64,000 nucleotides of DNA from Piezodorus guildinii (Eukaryota; Arthropoda; Insecta; Hemiptera; Pentatomidae). Each line of letters begins with the position of its first letter. Position 1 is the first letter of the stretch. The notes beneath the pieces were generated by a model that made no database searches, had not been told where the DNA came from, and saw only the letters and a program-made list of their open reading frames with translations. Below are positions 52,546-61,899 of this stretch, piece after piece. A program made the position numbers and the translations under genes. Location: positions 150,126,899 to 150,190,898 of the forward strand of contig CM041294.1 in NCBI GenBank assembly GCA_023052935.1, read 5' to 3'.

Positions 52546-55500
52546 TGACATCGGCACAGAAACGAACCTTAGGCTTTACCACCCGACCAGACCGGGTGCG
52601 ATAAGGCGGTGATGTGTCCTGCTGTTCTGAGTCGAGGTCATTTGAAGGTCCGGAGTCCGCCGATGTGGGAGAAGGAGTGGGGTGATCGCACTTGCCGCTG
52701 GCCACACCAGAGGGCGATGGAGTAGGCAGATCCCTGTTGCCGCTGTCCTCTGCCGGTCCCGGGAGAAGATGTGCTACCTTCAGGCGATCCATGGAGACGG
52801 TCTTCGGTCCTGTCGGTAGCAGCAGCTTGAATGTCTTCTCCTCCCTCGAGAGAACCTGATAAGGGCCGGTGTAAGGCGGCGTCAGTGGGCGTCGGACGGT
52901 GTCATCCCTAAGGAAAACGTGGGTGCAGTCCTTGAGGTCGCGGTGAACAAAGGTGCGAGCCGTACTGCTGCGGTGCGGAGCTGGCCGGAGCATCTTCATC
53001 GCCTCCCTCAGCGTCTTCAATGTCGCCTCCGCGTCCTCCCGCCGTTCAGAGGGTTCAAAAAATTCTCCAGGGAGGCGAAGTGGTTGGCCGAAGACCATTT
53101 CCGCAGCGCTGGCACCATCATCTTCTCTCACCGCTGACCGAAGACCCAAAAGGACGGTGGGTAGCACCTTAGTCCACCCCATATTTCCCAACGTTGCCCT
53201 TAGGGATGCCTTAAGGGACCTATGCCACCGCTCCACGCACCCGTTGGACTGAGGATGGTACGCCGTAGTCCTGCTCCTCTGGATACCAAGGACGCGAGTG
53301 AGGCTAATAAAGAGGTCTGACTCAAACTGGCGCCCTTGGTCGGTAGTAATCCTTGCAGGCGTACCATAACGGGAAATCCACGTGCCCACTATTGCTTCTG
53401 CTACCTTGGTGCTTGTAATTTCCTCTAGCGGGCACGCCTCAGGCCAACGCGTGAATCGATCTATCATCGTGAGGCAATAACGCATGCCGTTGGAGGGTGG
53501 CAGAGGCCCAACGATGTCCACGTGGATATGCTCCATCCTTCCGCTGGGTGCAAAGGTACCTGGAGGAGTCACTGTGTGACGGACAACTTTCGATCGCTGG
53601 CAGAGAATGCAGCAGCGTGCCCACCTCGAGACGTCGGCGTTCATGCCTGGCCAAAAGAAACGCTGCGTGATCAACCGCCTCGAGGTCCGTATCCCGGGGT
53701 GACTGAGCCCATGCAGGCGGTGGAAGATCTCTTCTCGCATGGACTCAGGAACGTATGGTCGCGCCTGAGGCGTAGAGGTTTCGCAGAGGACAGACGAGGC
53801 TGTACCGGGAGGCTGGATCCAGCGAAGCTGAAGACGGCTGTTCTTCTGAAGCTCAGAAACCGACGGATCCTTCTGCTGCTCGGACGCAAGGCGCTCATAG
53901 TCCTCGGTACAGTCGATGTCCTCAACCCTCGAGAGCGCGTCGGCAACTGCGTTGTCTTCCCCGGGTACGTGGCGGATGTCGGTTGTGAACTGGCTGATAA
54001 AGTTCACCAACCGAATCCGCATGGGCGTCGCTGTCTCTGGCTTCTGATAGAACGCTTGTTCCAGCGGTTTGTGGTCCGTCCAGACAGCAAAATGTCTCCC
54101 CTCTAGGTAATGGCGAAAGTGCTTGATGGCGCGATGGATGGCCAATAGTTCCCTGTCGTACGTGGCGTACTTCTGTTGCGCTGGAGCGAGAGCCTTGGAG
54201 AAAAATCCAAGAGGCCGCCAAACGTCACCATCCTTCTGCTGCAAGACTGCTCCCATAGCTGTGCTGGAGGCATCACATACCAGGACAAGCTCAGCGTTAG
54301 CCTTAGGATGTCCCAGTACCGCGGAGTTCTTGATGGCAGTCTTGCAGCGCTCGAACGCTTCTACGGCTTTGATGTTCCATTCTACTGGCCTCTTGTCATT
54401 CTTCTTCGCTCCAGCAAGGAACCTGTTGAGCGGAGCTTGCATTTCCGCCGCTCTGGGTATGCAACGGCGACAAAAGTTAAACATACCCAGAAAACGCCGC
54501 AGGTCCTTGATAGTAGCCGGCCTAGGATAGGAAACTATGGCCTCCACCTTCGCTGACTGGGCGCTGATGCCGGAGGAGTTCACGCTATGTCCCAGAAACT
54601 CGACCTCCTGACGAGCGAAGACACACTTCGTCAGGTTCACCGTGAGGCCGTGATCCTGCAGCCGCCGTAGCACTTCCTCCATATGTGCTTTGTGCTCCTC
54701 TTCATCTCTTGAGCCGATGATAATATCGTCGAGAAACCACCAGGCAAAGTCCAACCCTCGAAGCACACGGTCTAGGAACCGTTGGAAGGTTTGCGATGCA
54801 TTCCTGAGACCAAAGCACATACGGAGGAACTCGAAGAGGCCGAAAGGTGTGATGACGGCGGTCTTCGGAATATCCTCTTCTGCCACCGGAATCTGGTAAT
54901 ATGCACGGTTAAGGTCCAAGGTTGTGAAGATCTTCTTACCGTGCATATTAACGTTGAAATCCGCCAAGTTGGGCACAGCGTATCTGTCCGGGACCGTCTT
55001 AGCGTTGAGCTGCCTGTAGTCGCCGCAGGGCCGGATACCTCCATCCTTCTTCTCGACGATGTGCAGCGGACTGGCCCAAGGACTATTCGACGGTCTGCAG
55101 ATCCCTTCATCCATCATCTGCATAAACTCCTTCTTGGCGGTGTTGTATCTTCCCGGTGGCAGGCGGCGGGCTCTCGCGGTGACTGGGGCTCCCCTGGTCT
55201 CAATGTGATGGACGACATCGTGCTTCGGTTCTGTCATAAAGGACGAAGGCTGAGTCACAGAAGGGTACCGGCGCAGCAGGGCGGAGTACCATTCTCCTGC
55301 AGGTACTGAGCAGATGGTGGGCACCGGTACCTTCGCCAATTTACCTCTAGATGTCAGCCCCGTCCTCTGGTCCACTAGCTGGCACCCGGCGAGATCTACC
55401 ATCATGTTGTAGTGAAAAAGTAAATCCGCGCCGATGATGGGATGGCTAACCTTGGCAACGATAAATCGCCATGACATTTTCCGCCGGAGCCCCAGATCAA

Positions 55501-55681
55501 GGTTCTGGACAATGGTGCCATACGTTGGAATGGGCGTCCCATTGGCAGCATACAACATGAACTCCTCGGTGGACTTCGTCCTGTTCGTCACCGGGTAGAC
55601 AGATAGGGTGGCTCCAGTATCCACCAGATATCTGACCCCGGACTTTCTGTCAGAGACGAAGAGTCGACGGTTGTTAGCCAT
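52532..55681 (-). CDS. pol: Gypsy Pol: protease, reverse transcriptase, RNase H, integrase
   Basis: 1049 codons from the first ATG, but the frame is open a little further upstream and is probably entered by -1 frameshifting from gag. Domains: protease with LVDTGAT (Asp 21) and PIIGADLL; reverse transcriptase with LDLNRAY (Asp 256), the FGLFEFLRM and FGLRNA region, and FLDD (318-319) in place of the more usual YLDD; RNase H with CDAS (Asp 470), Glu 511 region and TDHKPL; integrase with an HHCC finger (His 657/661, Cys 691/694) and D722, D781, E817, the last two separated by 35 residues (DD35E). A Pro/Ser-rich tail contains two PTPSP motifs and ends ..FCADVIGGE. No internal stop. It would copy the element's RNA into DNA in cytoplasmic particles and integrate it. 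Confidence 0.95.
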   Translation of the reverse strand: MANNRRLFVSDRKSGVRYLVDTGATLSVYPVTNRTKSTEEFMLYAANGTPIPTYGTIVQNLDLGLRRKMSWRFIVAKVSHPIIGADLLFHYNMMVDLAGCQLVDQRTGLTSRGKLAKVPVPTICSVPAGEWYSALLRRYPSVTQPSSFMTEPKHDVVHHIETRGAPVTARARRLPPGRYNTAKKEFMQMMDEGICRPSNSPWASPLHIVEKKDGGIRPCGDYRQLNAKTVPDRYAVPNLADFNVNMHGKKIFTTLDLNRAYYQIPVAEEDIPKTAVITPFGLFEFLRMCFGLRNASQTFQRFLDRVLRGLDFAWWFLDDIIIGSRDEEEHKAHMEEVLRRLQDHGLTVNLTKCVFARQEVEFLGHSVNSSGISAQSAKVEAIVSYPRPATIKDLRRFLGMFNFCRRCIPRAAEMQAPLNRFLAGAKKNDKRPVEWNIKAVEAFERCKTAIKNSAVLGHPKANAELVLVCDASSTAMGAVLQQKDGDVWRPLGFFSKALAPAQQKYATYDRELLAIHRAIKHFRHYLEGRHFAVWTDHKPLEQAFYQKPETATPMRIRLVNFISQFTTDIRHVPGEDNAVADALSRVEDIDCTEDYERLASEQQKDPSVSELQKNSRLQLRWIQPPGTASSVLCETSTPQARPYVPESMREEIFHRLHGLSHPGIRTSRRLITQRFFWPGMNADVSRWARCCILCQRSKVVRHTVTPPGTFAPSGRMEHIHVDIVGPLPPSNGMRYCLTMIDRFTRWPEACPLEEITSTKVAEAIVGTWISRYGTPARITTDQGRQFESDLFISLTRVLGIQRSRTTAYHPQSNGCVERWHRSLKASLRATLGNMGWTKVLPTVLLGLRSAVREDDGASAAEMVFGQPLRLPGEFFEPSERREDAEATLKTLREAMKMLRPAPHRSSTARTFVHRDLKDCTHVFLRDDTVRRPLTPPYTGPYQVLSREEKTFKLLLPTGPKTVSMDRLKVAHLLPGPAEDSGNRDLPTPSPSGVASGKCDHPTPSPTSADSGPSNDLDSEQQDTSPPYRTRSGRVVKPKVRFCADVIGGE

Positions 55682-55723
55682 AGCGACGGGACCCGCCTTG
55701 TTCGCCGCTATGACTAGTTTAAA
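55679..55723 (-). other. Putative -1 ribosomal frameshift signal at the gag-pol junction
   Basis: On the minus strand the slippery heptamer T TTA AAC (55723-55717) is in the gag reading phase and is followed at once by the gag stop TAG (55716-55714). A -1 slip reads TTT AAA CTA GTC ATA.. and continues without a stop into pol. Four bases after the heptamer, CATAGCGGCG (55712-55703) can pair with CGTCGCTATG (55688-55679), a 10-bp stem with one G.U pair and a 14-nt loop. Heptamer, frame and hairpin together fit programmed -1 frameshifting. Confidence 0.8.
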
Positions 55724-56547
55724 GCCCTAGCCGGTTTCCAGTCGCAGGGCTGACGGCATCTGGTCGCCTTATCTCTGAAGCGTTCGTGGTAAAAACAGAG
55801 ACGCCGTCTACTCTTGCTTCTAGAGCCCCTGCGATTCCGACTAGGCGATCCGCTGTCTCGCCGACTTGTCCTGGCCCCCATTTGCGCTTTGAGAGCGGCT
55901 ACTTCGGCAGTCAGGCGCTCGATGGCAGCACCTATGTCTCCTCCATCTCTTCTTGAAGGCCCCGGAGTTGGCTCCGGCTGATAAGCCATAATCGGATTAC
56001 CTGGGGGTTGCTGAATCTCAGCTATTTTATCTGCGATGCGGGCCAACTTGGTCAGATCAGTATGATCGGTAGCAGCCAAAGCCGCCTGCATTCCCTCAGG
56101 TAGCCCCCGGAGCCACAAAGTACTAAGCATGTCCTCCGGGACCTTCTCTCCTGCCAGCTGCTGCATCTCTCGCAGAAATTGGGAAGGCCTCTGATCGCCC
56201 AATTTCTGCTCTTCCAGGAGTTTCTTCATCTTCCAGCTATCTGACTGCCCGAAGCTGGAAAGTAGCCGCTCTTTTAACCTTTCATAGGGCTCATTAACAG
56301 GCGGATTACGAGCCAGATCTGCGACTTGTCGAAGAGTCTGAAAATCAAGCTGGGCGATAATCAGCTGAAATTTGCTCTTACTATTGCTGATCTTACATGA
56401 GCTGAATACCGCCTCAGCTTGAATGAACCACAGATCTGGCTCTTCTCTATAAAAAGATGGCAATCTCGCCAGCGCATTGGGGGCCGATGCTGACTCCACC
56501 TCCACTTTCTTGTCCTCTAAGTCCAGCGTTAATAAGTCAAACGGCAT
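55714..56547 (-). CDS. gag: Gypsy Gag with CHCC zinc knuckle
   Basis: 277-residue structural protein of the retrotransposon particle. The N-terminal half has the capsid-like pattern of gypsy Gag: 'LPSFYREEPDLWFIQAEAVF', 'QLIIAQLDFQTLRQVADL', 'PYERLKERLLSSFGQSDSWK', 'GDQRPSQFLREMQQLAGEKV' and 'LWLRGLP'. A Ser/Arg-rich linker (about 225-250) precedes a zinc knuckle of the form C-X2-H-X9-C-X3-C (Cys 251, His 254, Cys 264, Cys 268). This is the rare CHCC order of the CsRn1 clade instead of CCHC. The stop lies directly behind a slippery heptamer. The ATG is 68 nt beyond the primer site, so the leader is short. Confidence 0.93.
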   Translation of the reverse strand: MPFDLLTLDLEDKKVEVESASAPNALARLPSFYREEPDLWFIQAEAVFSSCKISNSKSKFQLIIAQLDFQTLRQVADLARNPPVNEPYERLKERLLSSFGQSDSWKMKKLLEEQKLGDQRPSQFLREMQQLAGEKVPEDMLSTLWLRGLPEGMQAALAATDHTDLTKLARIADKIAEIQQPPGNPIMAYQPEPTPGPSRRDGGDIGAAIERLTAEVAALKAQMGARTSRRDSGSPSRNRRGSRSKSRRRLCFYHERFRDKATRCRQPCDWKPARALN

Positions 56548-56615
56548 TATAAAGATATTGAGGGAAAAATAAAAAAAGGAGAAAGAGAAGAAAAAAAAAA
56601 TAGTTCAACACTCAC

Positions 56616-56629
56616 CGTCGGGGTCACCA
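56616..56629 (-). promoter_or_regulatory. Gypsy primer-binding site (tRNA-Trp type)
   Basis: TGGTGACCCCGACG on the minus strand, one base after the 5' LTR. It is complementary to the 3' end expected of animal tRNA-Trp, the primer described for CsRn1-like elements; first-strand synthesis starts here. Confidence 0.8.
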
Positions 56630-56630
56630 C

Positions 56631-57017
56631 TTTCGAGGAGGTGAGGGCGAAATGACTACAGCCTGGCACTACGGGTTCAAATGGTTCTTTTATTGTTCAG
56701 ACAGTTGAATAAAATGAAGAATAACAGAATATAAAAAAAGGAAAGCAATATGAGGAGCACACACTAATCCAGATAGATCAAAAACCACAGCTGGTGAGAG
56801 GTTGCAATGGATTTGCCACTGTAAAATAAAATAATCTTTCTACTATCATAAAACACAGAAAATAAAATAATAAATAAAAATGACCCTCAATTAAATATAA
56901 AGAAAACTAAAATATAAACATGTTTGAGGCAGTGACAAATCCATTTCACATAACCTCTTTGCTCCCACCAGCTGTGTGTTATAACCTCACTCCCTCACAC
57001 ACATCAGGCCCATCACA
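56631..57017 (-). repeat. Gypsy 5' LTR
   Basis: 387-bp LTR; carries the element's promoter by analogy. It starts (minus strand) TGTGATGGGC and ends CCTCGAAA, so it lacks the CA end common in LTRs. Confidence 0.95.
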
Positions 57018-57021
57018 ACCT

Positions 57022-57734
57022 AATTAAAATAAAATGACGCAGGGACTTTTAATTACATCCTCTTTTCAAATTGATTGAGTTTGATAAAGATATTTATTTT
57101 TGGCTAAATAATAAATTTATTTTGTTCATTTTTGGATCTTAAAGGCAAAACCAATTAAACAATTTAAAACATTTACATTTACAAAGGTATAAAAATAATA
57201 ATATGAAGTAATAATAATTGTATGAAGTAATTATAATAATATAAATTAATAATAGTAATATAAAGTAACAATAATTATAATAATATGAAATAATTTAATA
57301 TCAGTCTGCCCAATATATTCAGCACTTAGAAACCACTGCATCCCTCACGCTAATAACATACCAAAAAGCCTATTTTCTACAATATTAACTATTGATGAAC
57401 CAATTAAAGTCAAACTACTGTATTATTATTTAGTTAGCACCTTAAAACTAAGACCATTGGTAATGAACGAGTAAGTTTTATTAACAATTACGAGCTATAT
57501 TAGAAAATAACCAAATATTTATTAAATTTATAATACTGTACCTTGTCAATATTTCATAATAATGTTTATATAATAGATAATGTTGGTACTATTGCAATGA
57601 ACAACTTTAATCCATAATCTGGTTTCACACAACTCTTTTAACTATATTTAATATGTCAATGATCATTTAAAATCTTAATACTTAATATTCATTCACTCCG
57701 ATGTTAATGTATATATATCTATATATTAAAACAT
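57022..57734. other. AT-rich stretch, no gene seen
   Basis: Low-complexity ATAATA runs at 57190-57300; nothing else recognised. Confidence 0.45.
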
Positions 57735-58335
57735 GAAAGGGAATATATTTTAGGGTTTTATTGCAGCCTACTGCGGAGCCACTTTGGATCAAATCCTTTC
57801 ATAAACAAACAAGAAATGAGCTGTAAATAAATTAAATAACTACTGGTTATTATTGGTGAATTATTAAAACATCTTTGAAGGTTAACCTTCCATTCCTATT
57901 ATTTATTAAATAATTATAATAATAAATCAGGTGCTAGCAATAAAAGACTTCCATTTGCCAAAAAGTAGAAATGCTTAATTTAATTATTTCTGATCAACAA
58001 AATCAAAGGTACTTCTGAGGAAGAAAATGTAAGTCATACTATTTCGATCAGAATAAAACATATTAAAGCCCATCAAACTTCACATAGTTATACCATATGC
58101 AATCAAAGTCGTTAGAGCTGTTTTTGAGAAAATCGTGAAAGAGAAAGTATAAAATGGCTCTTCAAGATCTTCGATTTTTTTTCAAAAATGTTGCTTTATC
58201 ATCCCAAGCAAGTGTTTGTCTTAAACATGCAATTTTAGTTTGCCACTTTAGCCAAACTGCATGAATCAACGTCGTGGTCTACTTCAACCGCACCTTCAGC
58301 ATATACCTCACCACATTCTGCCACCTCTAGCAATA
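57735..58335. repeat. Duplicated segment, copy 2 (contains repeat B)
   Basis: Second copy of 49785-50345 in direct orientation, with a small indel (GGAAGGTCTCTTGCTAAGCC is shortened). It carries the same reverse repeat B part (57990-58240) and ends CCACATTCTGCCACCTCTAG. Confidence 0.75.
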
Positions 58336-58490
58336 CTGCTGAATAAGTGGCCAGTGCAGTTGCTTTAGTCGAAAATGGTCATAGCCATAGAAATACTGCT
58401 CGGGCATTAGGCTTACCTCAAATAATGTGCGTACAGCGATCACGTTCCCGTGATATCGGACTCAACACACGCAGGTGGTTCTTTTTTCAC
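58336..58490 (+). pseudogene. Tc1-like transposase N-terminal fragment
   Basis: Frame from 58347 encodes 'ASAVALVENGHSHRNTARAL'GLPQ.., the first helix-turn-helix of Tc1-type transposases (VALVENG.S...A..LG), then 'RSRSRDIGLNTRR'. The remainder of the transposase is absent. Confidence 0.7.
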
Positions 58491-59334
58491 ATTACTCTCC
58501 ATATGGACGTACTAAACTTTACCGAAGGTCAGGTAAGCGTTATTCTTATTGTAAAATTGCTGGGGGAGTGCAATTTGAAAGTGTTTCAGTGATATTGTGA
58601 ATTATATATATTTTTTTAATCCTTATTTATCATCCAATCCAATTACCTAATTTCACCACTGTTTTTTTTTAATTACCTGTTTTATTTGGCCCTTTTATAA
58701 TTAATTGGAAATATAACTTTTTCCATGAATAAATCAGCTTTAAAAAAAAAAAACAATTCAACGTTTGTGTAAAAGGCATTCAATCCTATGAAACAAGGCA
58801 GACCACTCAAATTTAATATGTTTGACAGAACCCAACTCCATCAAAGCCGGGTTCGGTAATTGGATATGGCTAACCCCAGGCAGCTCGGGTGTACAGAGCT
58901 CTATGGTTCAGTGCTATATGTATATTGAGTCTACGCTATAGTGAGTCCTCTATAGCCTGTCCTTTCGGGGATATAGTTGAGGATTAGCCTCTCCACAGGT
59001 TTCAAACCAATTTGAAACGAATATATCACGTTCCTGTATGTTTCACACTTTATTCCAGGTTGTCAAAGAGGGTTTTAGTTGAATTTTAAAACTAAGTCAT
59101 CAAGGGAGAGTAAAAAATAAAATACATTCTGGATAAAATACAACATACCAATTCTGGACATGTGTTTTAATCGTCATCTCTCCCTCACTGGGAAAAACAA
59201 TAGACCATGGATATTTCGTTCATAAATTTACTTGTAATTATTTTGAGTCTTTTTTGTAGCTGCTGTCCTTTTAAAAGATATACATAAACGACTTTATTAC
59301 AACTTAAATGTTATATATCGTATAATTACAGTCC
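58491..59334. other. Unassigned sequence
   Basis: An A run lies at 58741-58753. 58840-59000 is of balanced composition, with AACCCAGGCAGCTCGGGTGT-type sequence that might be a repeat. No gene seen. Confidence 0.35.
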
Positions 59335-60690
59335 TAGCCGCCATTTCGCTCAGTCCTTACGATCTTCCTCAGTGAGGACCCTAGCCGCCATAGCTTCATA
59401 CAGTCCTTACATCAATCTCTTTTCCAGTCGACCACTCTTCCTCCTTCCAATTAGAACATGGCGAAGAACTCTTTTCGGCCATCGGTCGTCCGGGATCCTC
59501 ATAACATGTACTTACCAGCTCAGCTTTCTTGTCTCAATGGAATGAAGGATATTTAGGGTTTTCTCGACCTTTCCTCAGATTACATGATTTGGGACGTGTT
59601 GTAATCTAGATATCCCACGGCTACGTCTCTAGAAATCAATTTCCATTGAGACAAGTTTTCTTGCTGAGCCAGCAGGAACAGGCCATGTTACTGAATTGAA
59701 AGATACCTTTCTAAATATTTAAAGTGTTCACATCCCAATTTTTAATTGAGCTGAGTTTTCATTTTTATTTATTGCCAAATATTCAGTTTTTGTTTTGCTG
59801 ACTCCCTAGACCTTATCTCCCATTACGTTGATTTGAGACGTGTTGTGATCTAGATACCCCACAGCTACGTCTCCAGAAATCCATTTCCATTGAGACAAGT
59901 TTTCTTCTGAGCCAGTAGGAACAGACCATATTTCTGAATTGAAAGATACCTTCCTAAATATTTGAAGGGTTCACAAGCTGAGTTTTCATTTTTATTTTTG
60001 CCAAATATTCAGTTTTTGTTTTCCTGACTCCCTAGACCTTATCTCCCATTACGTTGATTTGAGACGTGTTGTGATCTAGATACCCCACAGCTACGTCTCC
60101 AGAAATCCATTTCCATTGAGACAAGTTTTCTTCCTGAGCCAGTAGGAACAGACCATATTTCTGAATTGAAAGATACCTTCCTAAATATTTGAAGGGTTCA
60201 CAAGCTGAGTTTCCATTTTTATTTATTGCCAAATATTCAGCTTTTGTTTAGCTGACTTTCAGACCCTCCTGCTGTATAGGATTCTAACAGCTTCCTTGTC
60301 ATCTTCTTCTTCATTAACAATAATGATCTGATCATCAGCCAATTATAAATTATAGAGGCATTTATTGTCCAAGATTATTCTCATAAGGATACTAAGCTTA
60401 GGATACTACCAATGTATATATTAAACCGCAGAGGAGAGAGCAAGCAGCCTTGCTTAAGGCCTTTGGTGATCGGAAGTTCTTTAGCTTAACCCAATTTGAG
60501 CTTGCTTTTTGCACTCCAATGTAAGCCTTCTATAACCGATGTGATGTACCGCCTTACACGTGTGGTCTCCAAAGCACTCCATTGTTTATTGAGAGGGACG
60601 TATCATACGCTTTTTAGAGGTCAACAAATATCAAATTTATCTCTTTGTTATAGGCTTTAATTTTTTCTATAAGCTGTGTGAGAGTGAATA
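59335..60690 (-). pseudogene. RTE-like LINE relic with internal triplication
   Basis: Antisense LINE. The C-terminal tail at 59520-59335 reads 'YMLRIPDDRWPKRVLRHVLI'GRRKSGRLEKR.. and '..EAMAARVLTEEDRKD'. The RT part reads 'NSACEPFKYLGRYLSIQKYG' (60190-60130). Farther right, RT palm remnants ('SKAACSLLCGLIY', '..SINNGVLWRPHV') lie at 60410-60600. The middle is present three times in tandem (see next entry). Many stops; inactive. Confidence 0.65.
59640..60290 (-). repeat. Three-copy tandem duplication inside the LINE relic
   Basis: The block starting TTTCCATTGAGACAAGTTTT occurs at 59640, 59884 and 60110 (periods 244 and 226). The second and third units are nearly identical over their whole length; the first is more diverged. 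Each carries the LINE FKYLG region and the ISGDVAVGYLDHNTSQINVM stretch. Confidence 0.85.
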
Positions 60691-60744
60691 TTTCATCTTT
60701 AAATGACATACAACAAAAAAAAAAACTATTTCGGGATACACACT

Positions 60745-61603
60745 ACTTTCACTTACATCGGCTGTCAAAATCAATTTAGGAACAATTAAATAAACGTAAA
60801 TTTAGAAATTTTAAAGTTAATTTAAATAACAATATTATTCAGTTTTCGTTGGAAACATATGAATTATTTTAATTAATATAGCAATATCAAATTGTTACGC
60901 ATAATTATCAGTAATAATTGTATGCCCTTTTTGTCACTATACATTACATTTTACAAATTTCTATATAAGATAACAGTTTTCCTGAAATCGTTAGATTCAA
61001 TGGTTCAAAAAAACAAAAATTACATTTGACAAATATGTTTGCTTTTTTCTCCTTAATTTGTATCAAATACATTCAACTTTTATATTAAGCCACTTTTTAT
61101 CAATGCTAATAAGATGATAGGGGTAATTTTTCTAAATCTATAAATTAAAGGTACTTTGGAGGAATAAAATAGAAAAATACGCCACTTAAGCCCTGACAGA
61201 CTATTTCAATCAAAATGAAAGTTATATCATATTAAATACCGTTAAATTTTACATCGATATCGTGAGTTTGACCAAAATCGTTTAATCAAAAAGAGCCGTT
61301 GTGGAATAAATCGTAAAACTGTGTATAATCCATTGTATAAAGTACCACAAGCCGATTTTAGTGAAACAGTGGCTGTAACATTTCAGGTTTACAGTAGTTT
61401 AAATTATGAAATTTCGGTTTCATACGCCTTTTATTTTTTTTTCTAGACTTATCACAAACACACGGACACACACAGATACACACTCAGACCATTTTGTGGG
61501 ACTTGGTTATTTCGACTCATGGGACCTTAAAACGTGTATTTCTCTTGAAATCTGGAATTCAAGAATTTTCACGATCGCAATACTATACCTTATTATATAT
61601 TTC

Positions 61604-61654
<51 letters not shown>

Positions 61655-61661
61655 TGAAAGT
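60745..61661 (-). repeat. Repeat B, full-length reverse copy
   Basis: Bounded by ACTTTCACTTAC (60745-60756) and TAAGTGAAAGT (61651-61661), with all family blocks in reverse order (AAGCCCTGACAGACTATTTC at 61189, AATTATGAAATTTCGGTTTC at 61401). It is 917 bp, like the copy at 28151. A (TA)n tract lies inside the right end. Confidence 0.75.
61606..61652. repeat. (TA)n microsatellite
   Basis: About 23 TA units just inside the terminal repeat of the repeat B copy. Confidence 0.95.
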
Positions 61662-61899
61662 AACAATAATACTTAATCTTAAATAAGTTTTACTATTGAA
61701 AATTGTACTATTTCAAGTTTTTTCAACTCTTATTTTATTATTTATTAGATTTTGAATTGCTTTTGAAAACGGAGACGTGCATCTTCTCTTTATTCTTAGT
61801 ATTCGTTTGAGTATGTCCACCGCGTTACTTTTGCAAGTCAAGACCATCATTTCATATATTTCTGCCAGCGTTTTGATCGTCCTTTCAGAGTCAAATTGT

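Larger units (their letters stand above)
52145..57017 (-). mobile_element. Complete gypsy LTR retrotransposon, CsRn1/Kabuki type
   Basis: 4873-bp element with two 387-bp LTRs (52145-52531 and 56631-57017), a 4-bp target duplication ACCT (52141-52144, 57018-57021), a tRNA-Trp-type primer site, gag, pol and a polypurine tract. On the minus strand the LTR starts TGTGATGGGC. The LTRs differ at a single position that I can see, so the insertion is young. No envelope gene is present; pol runs up to the 3' LTR. The CHCC Gag knuckle and Trp primer site point to the CsRn1 clade of Metaviridae. All expected domains are open and key residues are present, so it may be capable of transposition. Confidence 0.95.

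Noticed and set aside
53522..54106. 194-codon plus-strand frame opposite pol
   Set aside because: It is antisense to the gypsy protease/RT/RNase H/integrase frame, which has all catalytic motifs; the plus frame is a by-product of its GC-rich codons.
52145..57017. An envelope gene making this an errantivirus-like element
   Set aside because: Pol ends at the polypurine tract directly before the 3' LTR, leaving no room for a third gene.
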